13,088 nt of DNA from Sandaracinaceae bacterium (GTDB lineage: Bacteria; Myxococcota_A; Polyangia; Polyangiales; JAFGIB01). Below are positions 6,401 through 13,088 of this stretch, one piece after another. The stretch is taken from positions 1-13,088 of the forward strand of contig JADGRG010000689.1 in NCBI GenBank assembly GCA_017881145.1. The letters run 5' to 3'. Below the pieces are notes generated by a model, which worked only from the letters and a program-made list of their open reading frames with translations, searched no databases and was not told where the DNA came from. Made by a program: the position numbers and the translations under genes. Each line of letters begins with the position of its first letter. The first letter of the stretch is position 1.

Positions 6401-8233
6401 CTATTCGACAGTCACGGTCTTGGCGAGGTTGCGCGGCTGATCGACGTCGGTGCCCTTCAGGTCCGCTACGTAATACGCAAAGAGCTGCAGCGGAATCACC
6501 AGCAGGAAGGGCAAGAGCTCGCTCAGCGCGGCCGGGATCTCGACCAGCTCGTCGCTCAGCGAACGCGCTTCTTCGTCGCCTTCGGTCGCCACTGCGAGAA
6601 TCCGACCGCCGCGCGCCTTGGCTTCCTGCAGGTTGCTCATGCTCTTGTCGCGGTGTTCGTCGCGGGGGACGAGCACCACCACCGGCACGTTGGGATCGAT
6701 GAGTGCGATCGGCCCGTGCTTCATCTCACCGGCCGCGTAGCCCTCGGCGTGGATGTAAGAGATCTCCTTGAGCTTGAGCGCGCCCTCCAGCGCGATCGGG
6801 TAGCTCGTGCCGCGTCCGAGGAAGAGCACGTCGCGTGCGTCCATGTAGCGGCGGGCCAAGCTCAGGACGAGTTGGCGCGTGCCGGTGAGCACATCGCGCA
6901 TCTGTTGCGGCAGGTGTGCGAGGCCTTCCACCAGTGCTTCGGCGCGCTCCTTGCCGAGCGTGCCTCGGCGCTTGCCGAGGTAGATGGCCAGCATCAAGAG
7001 TCCCGCGATCTGCGCGGTGAAGCACTTGGTCGAGGCCACGCCGATCTCTGGTCCAGCACGCGTGTAAAGCTCGGCATCGGCGGCGCGCGCGATGGCGCTG
7101 CCCATCACGTTCACCAGTGCCAAGAGCTTGGCGCCACGCTGCTTGGCGATCTTGGCAGCCATCAGCGTGTCGAGCGTTTCGCCGGACTGTGAGATCGCGA
7201 TGACCAAGTCGTTAGGACCGATCACCGCCTCGCGGTTGCGGAACTCGCTGGCCAGCTCCACCACGGTCGGCAGGCGCGCCAGACTCTCGATGTAATAGCG
7301 CCCGACCATCGCGGCGTGATGGCTGGTGCCGCAAGCCAAGAGCACCACGCGCTCGATGCTGGTCGCCAGCTCCGGAGACAAACCGATCTCCTCGGGCACG
7401 ATGTCGCCGTTCTCTCGATCGAGCCGTCCGCGCAGCGTGTCCTCGATGGCGCGCGGTTGCTCGTGGATCTCCTTGAGCATGAAGTGCTTGAAGCCCGACT
7501 TCTCGGCCATGGCTGGCGACCAGTCGATGGTCTTCACGGCGGGTTCGACGGGCGTTCCGTCCAGCGTCGTGACGCGGATGCCATCGCTGGTCAGCACGGC
7601 CATCTGGCCGTCTTCCATGATGATCACGCGTCGCGTGTAGGGCAGCACCGCCGGGATGTCGCTGCCGCAGAAGCTCTCGCCTTCACCGAGGCCCAACACC
7701 AGCGGCGAAGCATTCTTGGCAACCACGACCTTCTGCGGCTCGCTCTGACGAATCACCGCGATGGCATAGGCGCCTTCGACTTCCTTGAGTGCCAAGCGCA
7801 CCGCAGCTTCGAGCGAGTGGCCCTGCCTGCACTGCGCATCCACCAGGTGCGCGATGATCTCGGTGTCGGTGTCGCTGACGATCTTGGCGCCGGCCTTCAC
7901 CAGGCGCGCGCGCAGCGGCAAGTGGTTCTCGATGATGCCGTTGTGGATGACCGCGATCTCGCCGGCTACGTGCGGGTGAGCATTGGTTTCCGACACGCGC
8001 CCATGCGTCGCCCAGCGAGTGTGGCCGATGCCCGTGGTCCCGAGCAGCGGCGAGCCCACCAGGGCTTCTTCCAGCATGCGAAGCTTGCCGACCGCGCGCA
8101 CCACATGGATGCGCTGGCCGTCGTGCACCGCCAGACCCGCCGAGTCGTAGCCACGATATTCCAGGCGCCGAAGCCCATCGACCAGGATCGGCGCGCACTC
8201 TCTATTTCCAACATAGCCAACGATGCCGCACAT
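6401..8233 (-). CDS. glmS: Glutamine--fructose-6-phosphate aminotransferase (isomerising)
   Basis: 610 residues, as in E. coli (609). It makes glucosamine-6-phosphate from fructose-6-phosphate and glutamine, the first committed step to UDP-GlcNAc for peptidoglycan and LPS. The N-terminal glutaminase starts MCGIVGYVGN with Cys2 as nucleophile, followed by RLEYRGYDSAG, HTRWATHGRVSETNAHPH and HNGIIENH. Two SIS isomerase domains follow: LACGTSHHAAM with AISQSGETLDT, then FLGRGTSYPIALEGALKLKE with AEGYAAGEMKHGPIALID. The C-terminus DQPRNLAKTVTVE is the canonical ending. All key motifs are intact. It starts 3 nt after the M16 lipoprotein gene and has AAGGAG nine bases before ATG, inside that gene's 3' end. 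No glmS ribozyme is seen or expected in this lineage. Confidence 0.98.
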   Translation of the reverse strand: MCGIVGYVGNRECAPILVDGLRRLEYRGYDSAGLAVHDGQRIHVVRAVGKLRMLEEALVGSPLLGTTGIGHTRWATHGRVSETNAHPHVAGEIAVIHNGIIENHLPLRARLVKAGAKIVSDTDTEIIAHLVDAQCRQGHSLEAAVRLALKEVEGAYAIAVIRQSEPQKVVVAKNASPLVLGLGEGESFCGSDIPAVLPYTRRVIIMEDGQMAVLTSDGIRVTTLDGTPVEPAVKTIDWSPAMAEKSGFKHFMLKEIHEQPRAIEDTLRGRLDRENGDIVPEEIGLSPELATSIERVVLLACGTSHHAAMVGRYYIESLARLPTVVELASEFRNREAVIGPNDLVIAISQSGETLDTLMAAKIAKQRGAKLLALVNVMGSAIARAADAELYTRAGPEIGVASTKCFTAQIAGLLMLAIYLGKRRGTLGKERAEALVEGLAHLPQQMRDVLTGTRQLVLSLARRYMDARDVLFLGRGTSYPIALEGALKLKEISYIHAEGYAAGEMKHGPIALIDPNVPVVVLVPRDEHRDKSMSNLQEAKARGGRILAVATEGDEEARSLSDELVEIPAALSELLPFLLVIPLQLFAYYVADLKGTDVDQPRNLAKTVTVE

Positions 8234-8236
8234 GCC

Positions 8237-9838
8237 TCATTTCTCCTTCGGCGCAGCTGGTGCAGCTGATGGCTGCGCAGCAGGCGCAGCCGCGGACTGG
8301 ACAGCAGGCGCAGCTGGTTGTGCTGCTGCTGGCGGCGGTGTGAGCAGCTTGCCCTCGGTGTCGACGACCTTTACGGGGCCGTAGGCCGAGAGCGCTTCCT
8401 TGATCGCCGCTGCTTTGCCCACCACCACGATCAGGGCTTGATCGGCTTGGATGTGGGCTTTGGCTGCAGCCAGCGCCTGGACTGCGCTGACTGCCTGGAT
8501 CTCCGAGCGGTAGCCGTCCCAGTAGTTGTCGGGGAAGTCGTAGGTGCGCAGCTCCGAGATCAATCCGGCGATGGCTCCCGAGGTTTCGATGTGCAGTGGA
8601 AAGGAGTCGATGAGCAAGCGCTTGGCGTTGCTGAGCTCGGCGTCGGGCACGATCTCGCTTCCGATCCGCTGCAGATGCTCCATGAAGGCTTTCATGGCTT
8701 GCGCCGTGACCTCGTTGCGCACCGCGGCGAACGCGCGGAACGGCACGGGCTGCAGACCGGCATCCACGTCGCTGTAAGCGCCGTAGGTGAGGCTCTGCTT
8801 CTCGCGCAGGTCCATGAACATGCGTGCTGCAGCCGAGCCGCCGAGCACTTCGTTCGCAACAGTCAACGGTACGAAGTCGGGGTCCTTGCGCGAGAGCGCG
8901 ATGTTGCCCACGTAGATCACGGACTGCACCGACTCGGGGCGATCGACCAGCACGATCTCGCGTGCACTGCGGGTCGGCGTGGCGGGATATACGATCTCCG
9001 GCACCTTGCGTGGGGACCAGTTCTTGAACGCCTTGTCGGCGGCTGCCATCACGGTCTCGGCGCTAACGTCGCCCACGACCACGAGGTAAGCGTTGTTCGG
9101 CGCAAAGCGCGACTCATGCCACTTGACCAGGTCCGAGCGCTTGAGGCGCTTGACCGCTTCCTTGGTGGTGTCGACGTGCGCGTAGGGGTGCGCGCCGTAG
9201 AGCGCTCGGTAGAACTCGCGACGCGCCAGGTGGTTAGGGCTCTTGCTCATCAGCGCGAGTCGATCGAGCTCGCGCTTCTTGAGCTTGCCGAGCTCGCTCT
9301 CCGGGAAGGTCGGCTGGGTGGCGAGCTCGGCGACGAGCGAGAGCGCATCACCCAGCTGATCGCTGAGCGCCTTCATCTCGATCGCAACGTGCTCTTCGTC
9401 ACTGCCCACGTCGAGCTTCGCGCCGAGGAAGTCCACCGTCTCGGCGATCTTGGCGCTCTTCTTCTTGGCGGTGCCTTCCTTGAGCATCTGCGCCATGAGC
9501 TGCGCCGTGCCCGGCAAGTCGCTCGGATCAGCCGCCGAGCCGCTCTTGATCACCAAGCGCACCTGCAGCACGGGCAAGCCGTGCAGCGTGACGGTGTTCA
9601 CCTCGAGGCCGGACTTGGTGGTGGCTCGCGTGATGGGTGGGAAATGGATGTCGCGCGCCGCGCCGCTCTTTGGTGGCTCATCCTTTTTGACTTCCGTCTT
9701 CTCGACGGTCACGGCGGCGGGGCTCTGCACCGCGACCGCGGTGGTGGCAGCTGCTGGCGGCAAGGTGCCGGTTCCGCCGCAGCCCGCGCTCACCAGCAGA
9801 CAGGTTGCAAAGAGGGACTTTCGTAGCTCGCGGCTCAT
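8237..9838 (-). CDS. Inactive M16-family peptidase-like lipoprotein
   Basis: 533 residues. A signal peptide ends in SAGC (Cys20), so a lipoprotein is predicted, although the -3 residue Ser is not the usual Leu. A disordered linker (about 21-70) leads into an M16 fold: SGLEVNTVTLHGLPVLQVRL, then FYRALYGAHPYAH and NNAYLVVVGDVS. The zinc motif HxxEH should lie near residue 113, but the sequence there reads GTAQLMAQM: Gln113, Ala116 and Gln117 replace the ligands, so it cannot bind zinc as active members do. M16 enzymes often work as pairs of one catalytic and one degenerate protein; the gene just upstream supplies the catalytic one. The genes overlap by 4 nt (ATGA). The last 33 residues are an Ala/Pro/Gln-rich tail. 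The partner role is inference from family and context. Confidence 0.93.
   Translation of the reverse strand: MSRELRKSLFATCLLVSAGCGGTGTLPPAAATTAVAVQSPAAVTVEKTEVKKDEPPKSGAARDIHFPPITRATTKSGLEVNTVTLHGLPVLQVRLVIKSGSAADPSDLPGTAQLMAQMLKEGTAKKKSAKIAETVDFLGAKLDVGSDEEHVAIEMKALSDQLGDALSLVAELATQPTFPESELGKLKKRELDRLALMSKSPNHLARREFYRALYGAHPYAHVDTTKEAVKRLKRSDLVKWHESRFAPNNAYLVVVGDVSAETVMAAADKAFKNWSPRKVPEIVYPATPTRSAREIVLVDRPESVQSVIYVGNIALSRKDPDFVPLTVANEVLGGSAAARMFMDLREKQSLTYGAYSDVDAGLQPVPFRAFAAVRNEVTAQAMKAFMEHLQRIGSEIVPDAELSNAKRLLIDSFPLHIETSGAIAGLISELRTYDFPDNYWDGYRSEIQAVSAVQALAAAKAHIQADQALIVVVGKAAAIKEALSAYGPVKVVDTEGKLLTPPPAAAQPAAPAVQSAAAPAAQPSAAPAAPKEK
8240..8338 (-). repeat. Low-complexity Ala/Pro/Gln tail coding region
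   Basis: The last 33 codons of the M16 lipoprotein gene (residues 501-533) encode an Ala/Pro/Gln-rich tail with units such as PAAQPSAAPAAP and end in KEK. At DNA level it is built from GCAGC/GCTGC-like short repeats. Such a tail is probably disordered and may vary in length by slippage. Confidence 0.6.
8243..8248 (-). promoter_or_regulatory. glmS Shine-Dalgarno sequence inside the upstream gene
   Basis: AAGGAG on the minus strand, nine bases before ATG 8233 and within the last codons (Pro-Lys-Glu-Lys) of the M16 lipoprotein gene. It supports the glmS start and a shared transcript. Confidence 0.75.
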
Positions 9839-11379
9839 GGCAGCCTCCGATCCTGATAGTGCGGTCCGTCATGTTTGGACTTCTTCGCGTCAGCACCTTG
9901 CTTGGTGCTGAGTGCGGCTCGGCCCGGTAGCACATCGAGCACCGTGCGGTTGGTCGCTGCGAAGTATTGGCCAGCCACGCGCTTGATATCGGCCAGCGTG
10001 ACCGCGCGATAGTGGTCGAGCTCGGTCAAGAGCAGATTGGCATCGCCGTGGAAGGTTTCGAATTCGGCCAGGCGCATGGCGCGCGAGAGATTCGACTCCA
10101 TGCCGAACACGAACTCGGCGCGCATGCGGTTCTTGGCCTTGTCCAGCTCGCGTTCGCTCACGCCCTTCTCGGCGATCCGCTTGAGCTCCTCGTAGATGGC
10201 GGCGCGCGCCTCGTCGACCTTATGACCCTCGGCCGCGATGGCCCAGAACGAGAAGAGATCCGGTCCGCGTCGACCATCGGTGCTGGCTTCGATCTCCTGC
10301 ACGATCTCCTTTTCCTTCACGAGCTTCTGGTAGAGCCGTGAGCTCTCGCCGTCCCCGAGCATGAGTGAGAGCAGCTCGAGCGGGTAGTGATCCGGATCGC
10401 GATCCTTGGGGACGTGGTAGGCGAGGTGCAGCGCCGGCAGCTCGGCCAGCGGGTCGAGCATGGAGTCGACGCGTTCCGCGGTCTGCGGTGCGGGATCCGG
10501 CACATCGAAGGGTTTGGGCGCGCGCGGCTTCACGTCGCCGAAGTACTTCTCGATTAGCTGCATTGCGGCGTCTGGCTCGAAGTCGCCCGCCAGGCACAAC
10601 ACTGCGTTGTTGGGCGCGTAGTAGGTGTCGAAGAACTCCTGCACCGCGGAGAGCGGCGCGTTGATCAGATCCTGCATGTCGCCGATGGTCGAGTGCGCGT
10701 AGGGGAAGTAGTCACCGAAGGCGAGCTCGTTCACGCGCAGCATCGAGGTCATGTAGGGCCGGTTGTCGTAGCTCTGACGGCGCTCCTCCATGACCGTCTG
10801 CCGCTGGTTCTCGAAGTTCGACTGGGTGATGGCCAGCGACTTCATGCGGTCGGCTTCCAACCACAGCCCGAGCGCCAGCTCGTTGGCCGGCAGCGTCTCG
10901 AAGTAGTTGGTGCGGTCATCGCTGGTGGTGCCGTTGACCGAGCCGCCGCGGTTCATGATGAGCTGGAAGTGCTCGCCCTTGCCCACGTTCTGCGAGCCCT
11001 GAAACATCATGTGCTCGAAGAGATGCGCGAAACCCGAACGACCGCGCACTTCGTTGCGTGAGCCCACGTCGTAGTAGATGGAGACCGCAACCGTCGGCAC
11101 GGTGTGGTTGGGATTCATCACGACCCGCAGGCCGTTGGCGAGCTTGCGCCGCTCGACACTCAACGACACCTTGTCGCCGTTCGGCGCGCTCTTTGCCGAC
11201 ACGTCGGCGGGTTGCGGCTTTGCACCCGGCTCGGCACTCGCGGCTGCAGCGAGCTTGGGCGTTGGGGCCTGCGTGGTCGGCAGGACGGCAGGTGCCGCCA
11301 GGGTAGGTGCCTCGGCTTGCAGGCTGAGCGGCCAGCCAAGGGCCAGCGCCAGCATCAGAAATTGGGCGTGTCTCGACAT
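9835..11379 (-). CDS. M16-family zinc metallopeptidase (pitrilysin/processing-peptidase-like), catalytic
   Basis: 514 residues. MSRHAQFLMLALALGWPLSL with QAEA just after it is a signal peptide, so the protein is exported. An Ala/Pro-rich linker (about 25-68) precedes the M16 domain beginning ERRKLANGLRVVMNPNH. The inverted zinc motif HLFEH is at 119-123, and QRQTVMEERRQ provides the third ligand, probably E199, 76 residues after H123, the usual spacing. The second half has the M16C-type domain (YHVPKDRDPDHYPLELLSLM and a GESSRLYQKLVKEKEIVQ segment). It likely degrades peptides in the periplasm or envelope; the substrate is unknown. The frame is open upstream to 11457, but ATG 11379 gives the signal peptide and has GAGGAA just upstream. 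First gene of the operon; overlaps the inactive partner by 4 nt. Confidence 0.95.
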   Translation of the reverse strand: MSRHAQFLMLALALGWPLSLQAEAPTLAAPAVLPTTQAPTPKLAAAASAEPGAKPQPADVSAKSAPNGDKVSLSVERRKLANGLRVVMNPNHTVPTVAVSIYYDVGSRNEVRGRSGFAHLFEHMMFQGSQNVGKGEHFQLIMNRGGSVNGTTSDDRTNYFETLPANELALGLWLEADRMKSLAITQSNFENQRQTVMEERRQSYDNRPYMTSMLRVNELAFGDYFPYAHSTIGDMQDLINAPLSAVQEFFDTYYAPNNAVLCLAGDFEPDAAMQLIEKYFGDVKPRAPKPFDVPDPAPQTAERVDSMLDPLAELPALHLAYHVPKDRDPDHYPLELLSLMLGDGESSRLYQKLVKEKEIVQEIEASTDGRRGPDLFSFWAIAAEGHKVDEARAAIYEELKRIAEKGVSERELDKAKNRMRAEFVFGMESNLSRAMRLAEFETFHGDANLLLTELDHYRAVTLADIKRVAGQYFAATNRTVLDVLPGRAALSTKQGADAKKSKHDGPHYQDRRLP

Positions 11380-11382
11380 AGG

Positions 11383-11388
11383 TTCCTC
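11383..11388 (-). promoter_or_regulatory. Shine-Dalgarno sequence deciding the M16 protease start
   Basis: GAGGAA on the minus strand, three bases before ATG 11379. It favours this start, which begins a good signal peptide, over the ATG at 11457. Confidence 0.65.
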
Positions 11389-11464
11389 GCTCTGCGGGGG
11401 GCCAGAGCCTACACCGAGATCCGGCCAGCTGCTCCCTTCAACCGACCGGGCGTGCACTTGGTTC

Positions 11465-11493
11465 TTGACGGTAGCGATACCTGCTCATACGCT
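11465..11493 (+). promoter_or_regulatory. Candidate sigma-70 promoter for cinA
   Basis: TTGACG (11465-11470, five of six to TTGACA), a 17-bp spacer, and TACGCT (11488-11493, matching T1, A2 and T6 of TATAAT). Transcription would begin about 11499-11502, only a few bases before the cinA ATG at 11505. That fits the lack of any Shine-Dalgarno there and implies a leaderless or nearly leaderless mRNA. Confidence 0.5.
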
Positions 11494-11504
11494 CAGTCCC
11501 GCCA

Positions 11505-12803
11505 ATGACCGCCGCCATTCTCTCCATCGGCACTGAGTTGACCCGCGGCGAGCTCGTGAATGGCAACGCTTGCTTCCTCGCCGAGCGCCTGACCGCTCTC
11601 GGCTTCAACGTGGTCGAGCACGCCACGGTGCCGGACGACACCGCCCGCATCGTCGGGACGCTAAAGCGCCTGGGCCAGCAGGTGCGCGTGATCGTCTGCA
11701 CGGGCGGGCTCGGGCCGACCTCGGACGATCTCACCACCGCCGCCGTCAGCAGCGCACTGGGCGTGCCGCTTTTGCGACATGAGGCATCACTTGCCGCCAT
11801 CGAAGAGCGGTACCGCGCGAGCAAGCGCGTCATGCCGAGGCTCAACCTGAAGCAGGCAGACTTTCCGCAAGGCGCATCCATCCTGCCCAACGCGGTGGGC
11901 ACGGCGCCTGGCTTCAGCGTCACCCTGGGCTTGGCCCGAGCATTCTTCCTGCCCGGCGTGCCGAGCGAGATGCAACATTTGTTTGCAGTCCACGTCGTGC
12001 CCGCGATCGAGCCGCTTGCAACGCGCAAGAGCTTCCAAGTGCACATTCGCACTTTCGGGTTGGGCGAGTCGGCGTTGGCCGAGCGCTTGCGTGACATCGA
12101 CCTGGGTGGTGCCCGGCACGTGCCCGGCATCACCATCGGCTATCGCGCCTCGTTTCCCGAGGTCGAGGTGAAGGTTTTGGCGGAGCACGCCGACCTCCGG
12201 GAAGCACGGGCACGAGCCGAGCAAGTGGGCGCCGAGGTGCGCGCTCTACTCAGCGACGTCGCGTACGGTGGCAAGGACGACAACTACCCAGGCTACGTCG
12301 GCGGACTCTTGCTGCGCGCCGGACTTCGGATCGCAGTGGCGGAGTCGTGCACCGGCGGGCTGATTGGCAAGCTGCTCACGGACGCCGCGGGCAGCTCGGC
12401 GTATGTGCTCGGTGGGGCCGTGACTTATGCGAACAGCACGAAGCATCGAGTGCTTGGTGTCGACAAGGCACTGCTGCGCGAGCATGGCGCGGTGAGCGAA
12501 GAGGTTGCACGCGCCATGGCCGAAGGTGTGCTGCGGTTGACCGGTGCGCAGATAGCCGTTGCAGTCACTGGGATCGCCGGTCCGGGTGGCGGTACCGAAC
12601 AAAGGCCGGTCGGTACGGTGTGCTTCGCACTTGCGCGGACCACCGCCGAAACCCAGAGCCGCACCGAGTATTTTCCGCACGATCGCGAGCACGTACGCAT
12701 GCGGACTGCCTACAGCGCGCTGCGCTTGGTCGCGGGAGCCGCCCAGCAAACCCTTGAAACCCTTGACGCTGGCCCGATCGAGCACGTAGAGCCGAGCACG
12801 TAG
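11505..12803 (+). CDS. cinA: CinA: nicotinamide-nucleotide amidohydrolase / ADP-ribose pyrophosphatase-type protein
   Basis: 432 residues, the two-domain form. The N-terminal MoaB/MogA-like (COG1058) domain has ILSIGTELTRGELVN (5-19), TGGLGPTSDDLT (66-77) and FFLPGVPSEM. The C-terminal PncC-type domain has AVAESCTGGLIG (277-288), whose Ser281 is the expected nucleophile for deamidating NMN, then GGAVTYANSTKHRVLGV and AVTGIAGPGGGTEQRPVGTV. It recycles pyridine nucleotides in the cytosol; the name comes from competence/damage-inducible genes in Gram-positives. recA follows about 100 nt downstream on the same strand, a known gene order. There is no Shine-Dalgarno before ATG 11505, but the family N-terminus fits this start and a promoter lies just upstream. 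The last codons sit in a 14-bp tandem repeat that includes the stop. Confidence 0.96.
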   Translation: MTAAILSIGTELTRGELVNGNACFLAERLTALGFNVVEHATVPDDTARIVGTLKRLGQQVRVIVCTGGLGPTSDDLTTAAVSSALGVPLLRHEASLAAIEERYRASKRVMPRLNLKQADFPQGASILPNAVGTAPGFSVTLGLARAFFLPGVPSEMQHLFAVHVVPAIEPLATRKSFQVHIRTFGLGESALAERLRDIDLGGARHVPGITIGYRASFPEVEVKVLAEHADLREARARAEQVGAEVRALLSDVAYGGKDDNYPGYVGGLLLRAGLRIAVAESCTGGLIGKLLTDAAGSSAYVLGGAVTYANSTKHRVLGVDKALLREHGAVSEEVARAMAEGVLRLTGAQIAVAVTGIAGPGGGTEQRPVGTVCFALARTTAETQSRTEYFPHDREHVRMRTAYSALRLVAGAAQQTLETLDAGPIEHVEPST

Positions 12804-12820
12804 AGCCGCGCACGTAGCAC
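12780..12820 (+). repeat. 14-bp tandem repeat across the cinA stop codon
   Basis: GAGCACGTAGAGCC occurs twice exactly (12780-12793 and 12794-12807), followed by a degenerate third copy, GCGCACGTAGCAC (12808-12820). The cinA TAG (12801-12803) lies in the second copy. As 14 is not a multiple of three, each copy shifts the frame, so gain or loss of one unit would change the protein's end. Confidence 0.8.
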
Positions 12821-12907
12821 AGAGTCGCGCGCCCTGATCTTATGTGGCCGCGTGACGCGAGAGATTCAGAAGAGAGACACGAAGAGACTGGACACAAGGA
12901 GAACATG
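12804..12907 (+). other. cinA-recA intergenic leader
   Basis: About 104 bp. It starts with the end of the 14-bp repeat and becomes purine-rich (AGAGAC units) toward the recA start. I see no clear promoter, terminator or SOS operator. recA may be read through from cinA, or from a promoter I cannot recognise. Confidence 0.4.
12896..12901 (+). promoter_or_regulatory. recA Shine-Dalgarno sequence
   Basis: AAGGAG lies three bases before ATG 12905 and six before ATG 12908. The spacing favours the second ATG as the start. Confidence 0.75.
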
Positions 12908-13088
12908 ATGGGCGAGAGCACTCGGGACAAAGCGTTGGAGTTGGCGGTTGCGTCGATCGAAAAGACCTACGGCAAGGGTGCGATCATGCGCCTGGGCGCG
13001 CAGGAGATCGTCCGTACGGAGGTGACCCCGAGCGGGTCGATCTCGCTCGACCTGGCGCTCGGCGTGGGTGGCTATCCGAAAGGCCGCA
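12908..13088 (+). CDS. recA: RecA recombinase (partial, N-terminus only)
   Basis: About 60 residues before the window ends. RecA is the ATP-dependent strand-exchange protein of homologous recombination and the co-protease for LexA. The N-terminal block ALELAVASIEKTYGKGAIMR is the diagnostic RecA start, followed by VTPSGSISLDLALGVGGYPKG, which leads to the Walker A motif beyond the edge. There are two consecutive ATGs (12905 and 12908). The Shine-Dalgarno spacing supports 12908; starting at 12905 adds one Met. It lies downstream of cinA. No recognisable SOS box was found, so damage induction cannot be claimed. Confidence 0.96.
   Translation, partial: MGESTRDKALELAVASIEKTYGKGAIMRLGAQEIVRTEVTPSGSISLDLALGVGGYPKGR

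Noticed and set aside
5867..7192. 441-codon plus-strand open frame
   Set aside because: Fully antisense to the clear glycosyltransferase and glmS genes; composition is rich in His/Arg/Ala as in shadow frames.
7316..8269. 317-codon plus-strand open frame
   Set aside because: Antisense to glmS; no family signal.
8318..9826. 502-codon plus-strand open frame
   Set aside because: Antisense to the M16 lipoprotein gene; arises from codon bias in GC-rich DNA.
12853..12869. Possible SOS (LexA) box before recA ending in TTCAG
   Set aside because: Only the last few bases resemble the myxobacterial LexA consensus as I recall it; the rest does not fit.
1..13088. Mobile elements, CRISPR, tRNA/rRNA genes
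   Set aside because: No transposase, integrase, repeat-spacer array, terminal repeats or cloverleaf-type sequence was seen on either strand.

Overview
The window is high-GC, densely coded bacterial chromosome. Codon bias, divergent chaperonin and M16 protease genes, and a cinA-recA pair suggest a myxobacterium or relative (Myxococcota, formerly Deltaproteobacteria); this is inference from protein flavour, not proven. There is no sign of mobile DNA, CRISPR, phage or RNA genes. It looks like a mostly housekeeping and cell-envelope region.

Layout. 1-625 (minus, runs off the left edge): a DUF2293 protein. 791-1480 (plus): a small spermidine-synthase-like SAM-binding protein, divergent from the DUF2293 gene. 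1488-3494 (minus): a large GT-C-like polytopic membrane protein ending in TPR repeats, converging on the preceding gene with a 7-nt gap. 3502-3627 (minus): a short coherent reading frame that may be a gene remnant. 3628-5253 (minus): a divergent GroEL with no groES beside it, preceded by a 292-bp intergenic region holding three inverted repeats. 11379 down to 5546 (minus): a four-gene operon with junctions of -4, +3 and +12 nt, made of an active M16 zinc protease, an inactive M16 partner lipoprotein, glmS and a family 2 glycosyltransferase. 11505-12803 (plus): cinA, divergent from the operon, with a candidate promoter so close to the start codon that the mRNA would be almost leaderless. 12908 to the right edge (plus): the beginning of recA.

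How the genes fit together. The operon joins two exported M16 proteins, the active one soluble and the dead one a predicted lipoprotein, to glucosamine-6-phosphate synthesis and a glycosyltransferase. This suggests an envelope or cell-surface role. cinA followed by recA is a known gene order. GroEL keeps its catalytic aspartates (D52, D87, D398) but differs from E. coli GroEL at several nucleotide-pocket positions and lacks the GGM tail, so it is probably a specialised paralogue.

I did not find a clear new multi-gene system. The best leads are the dyad-rich groEL upstream region, the M16 pair coupled to glmS, the carbonic-anhydrase-like remnant after groEL, and the perfect 18-bp palindrome at the start of the DUF2293 gene.
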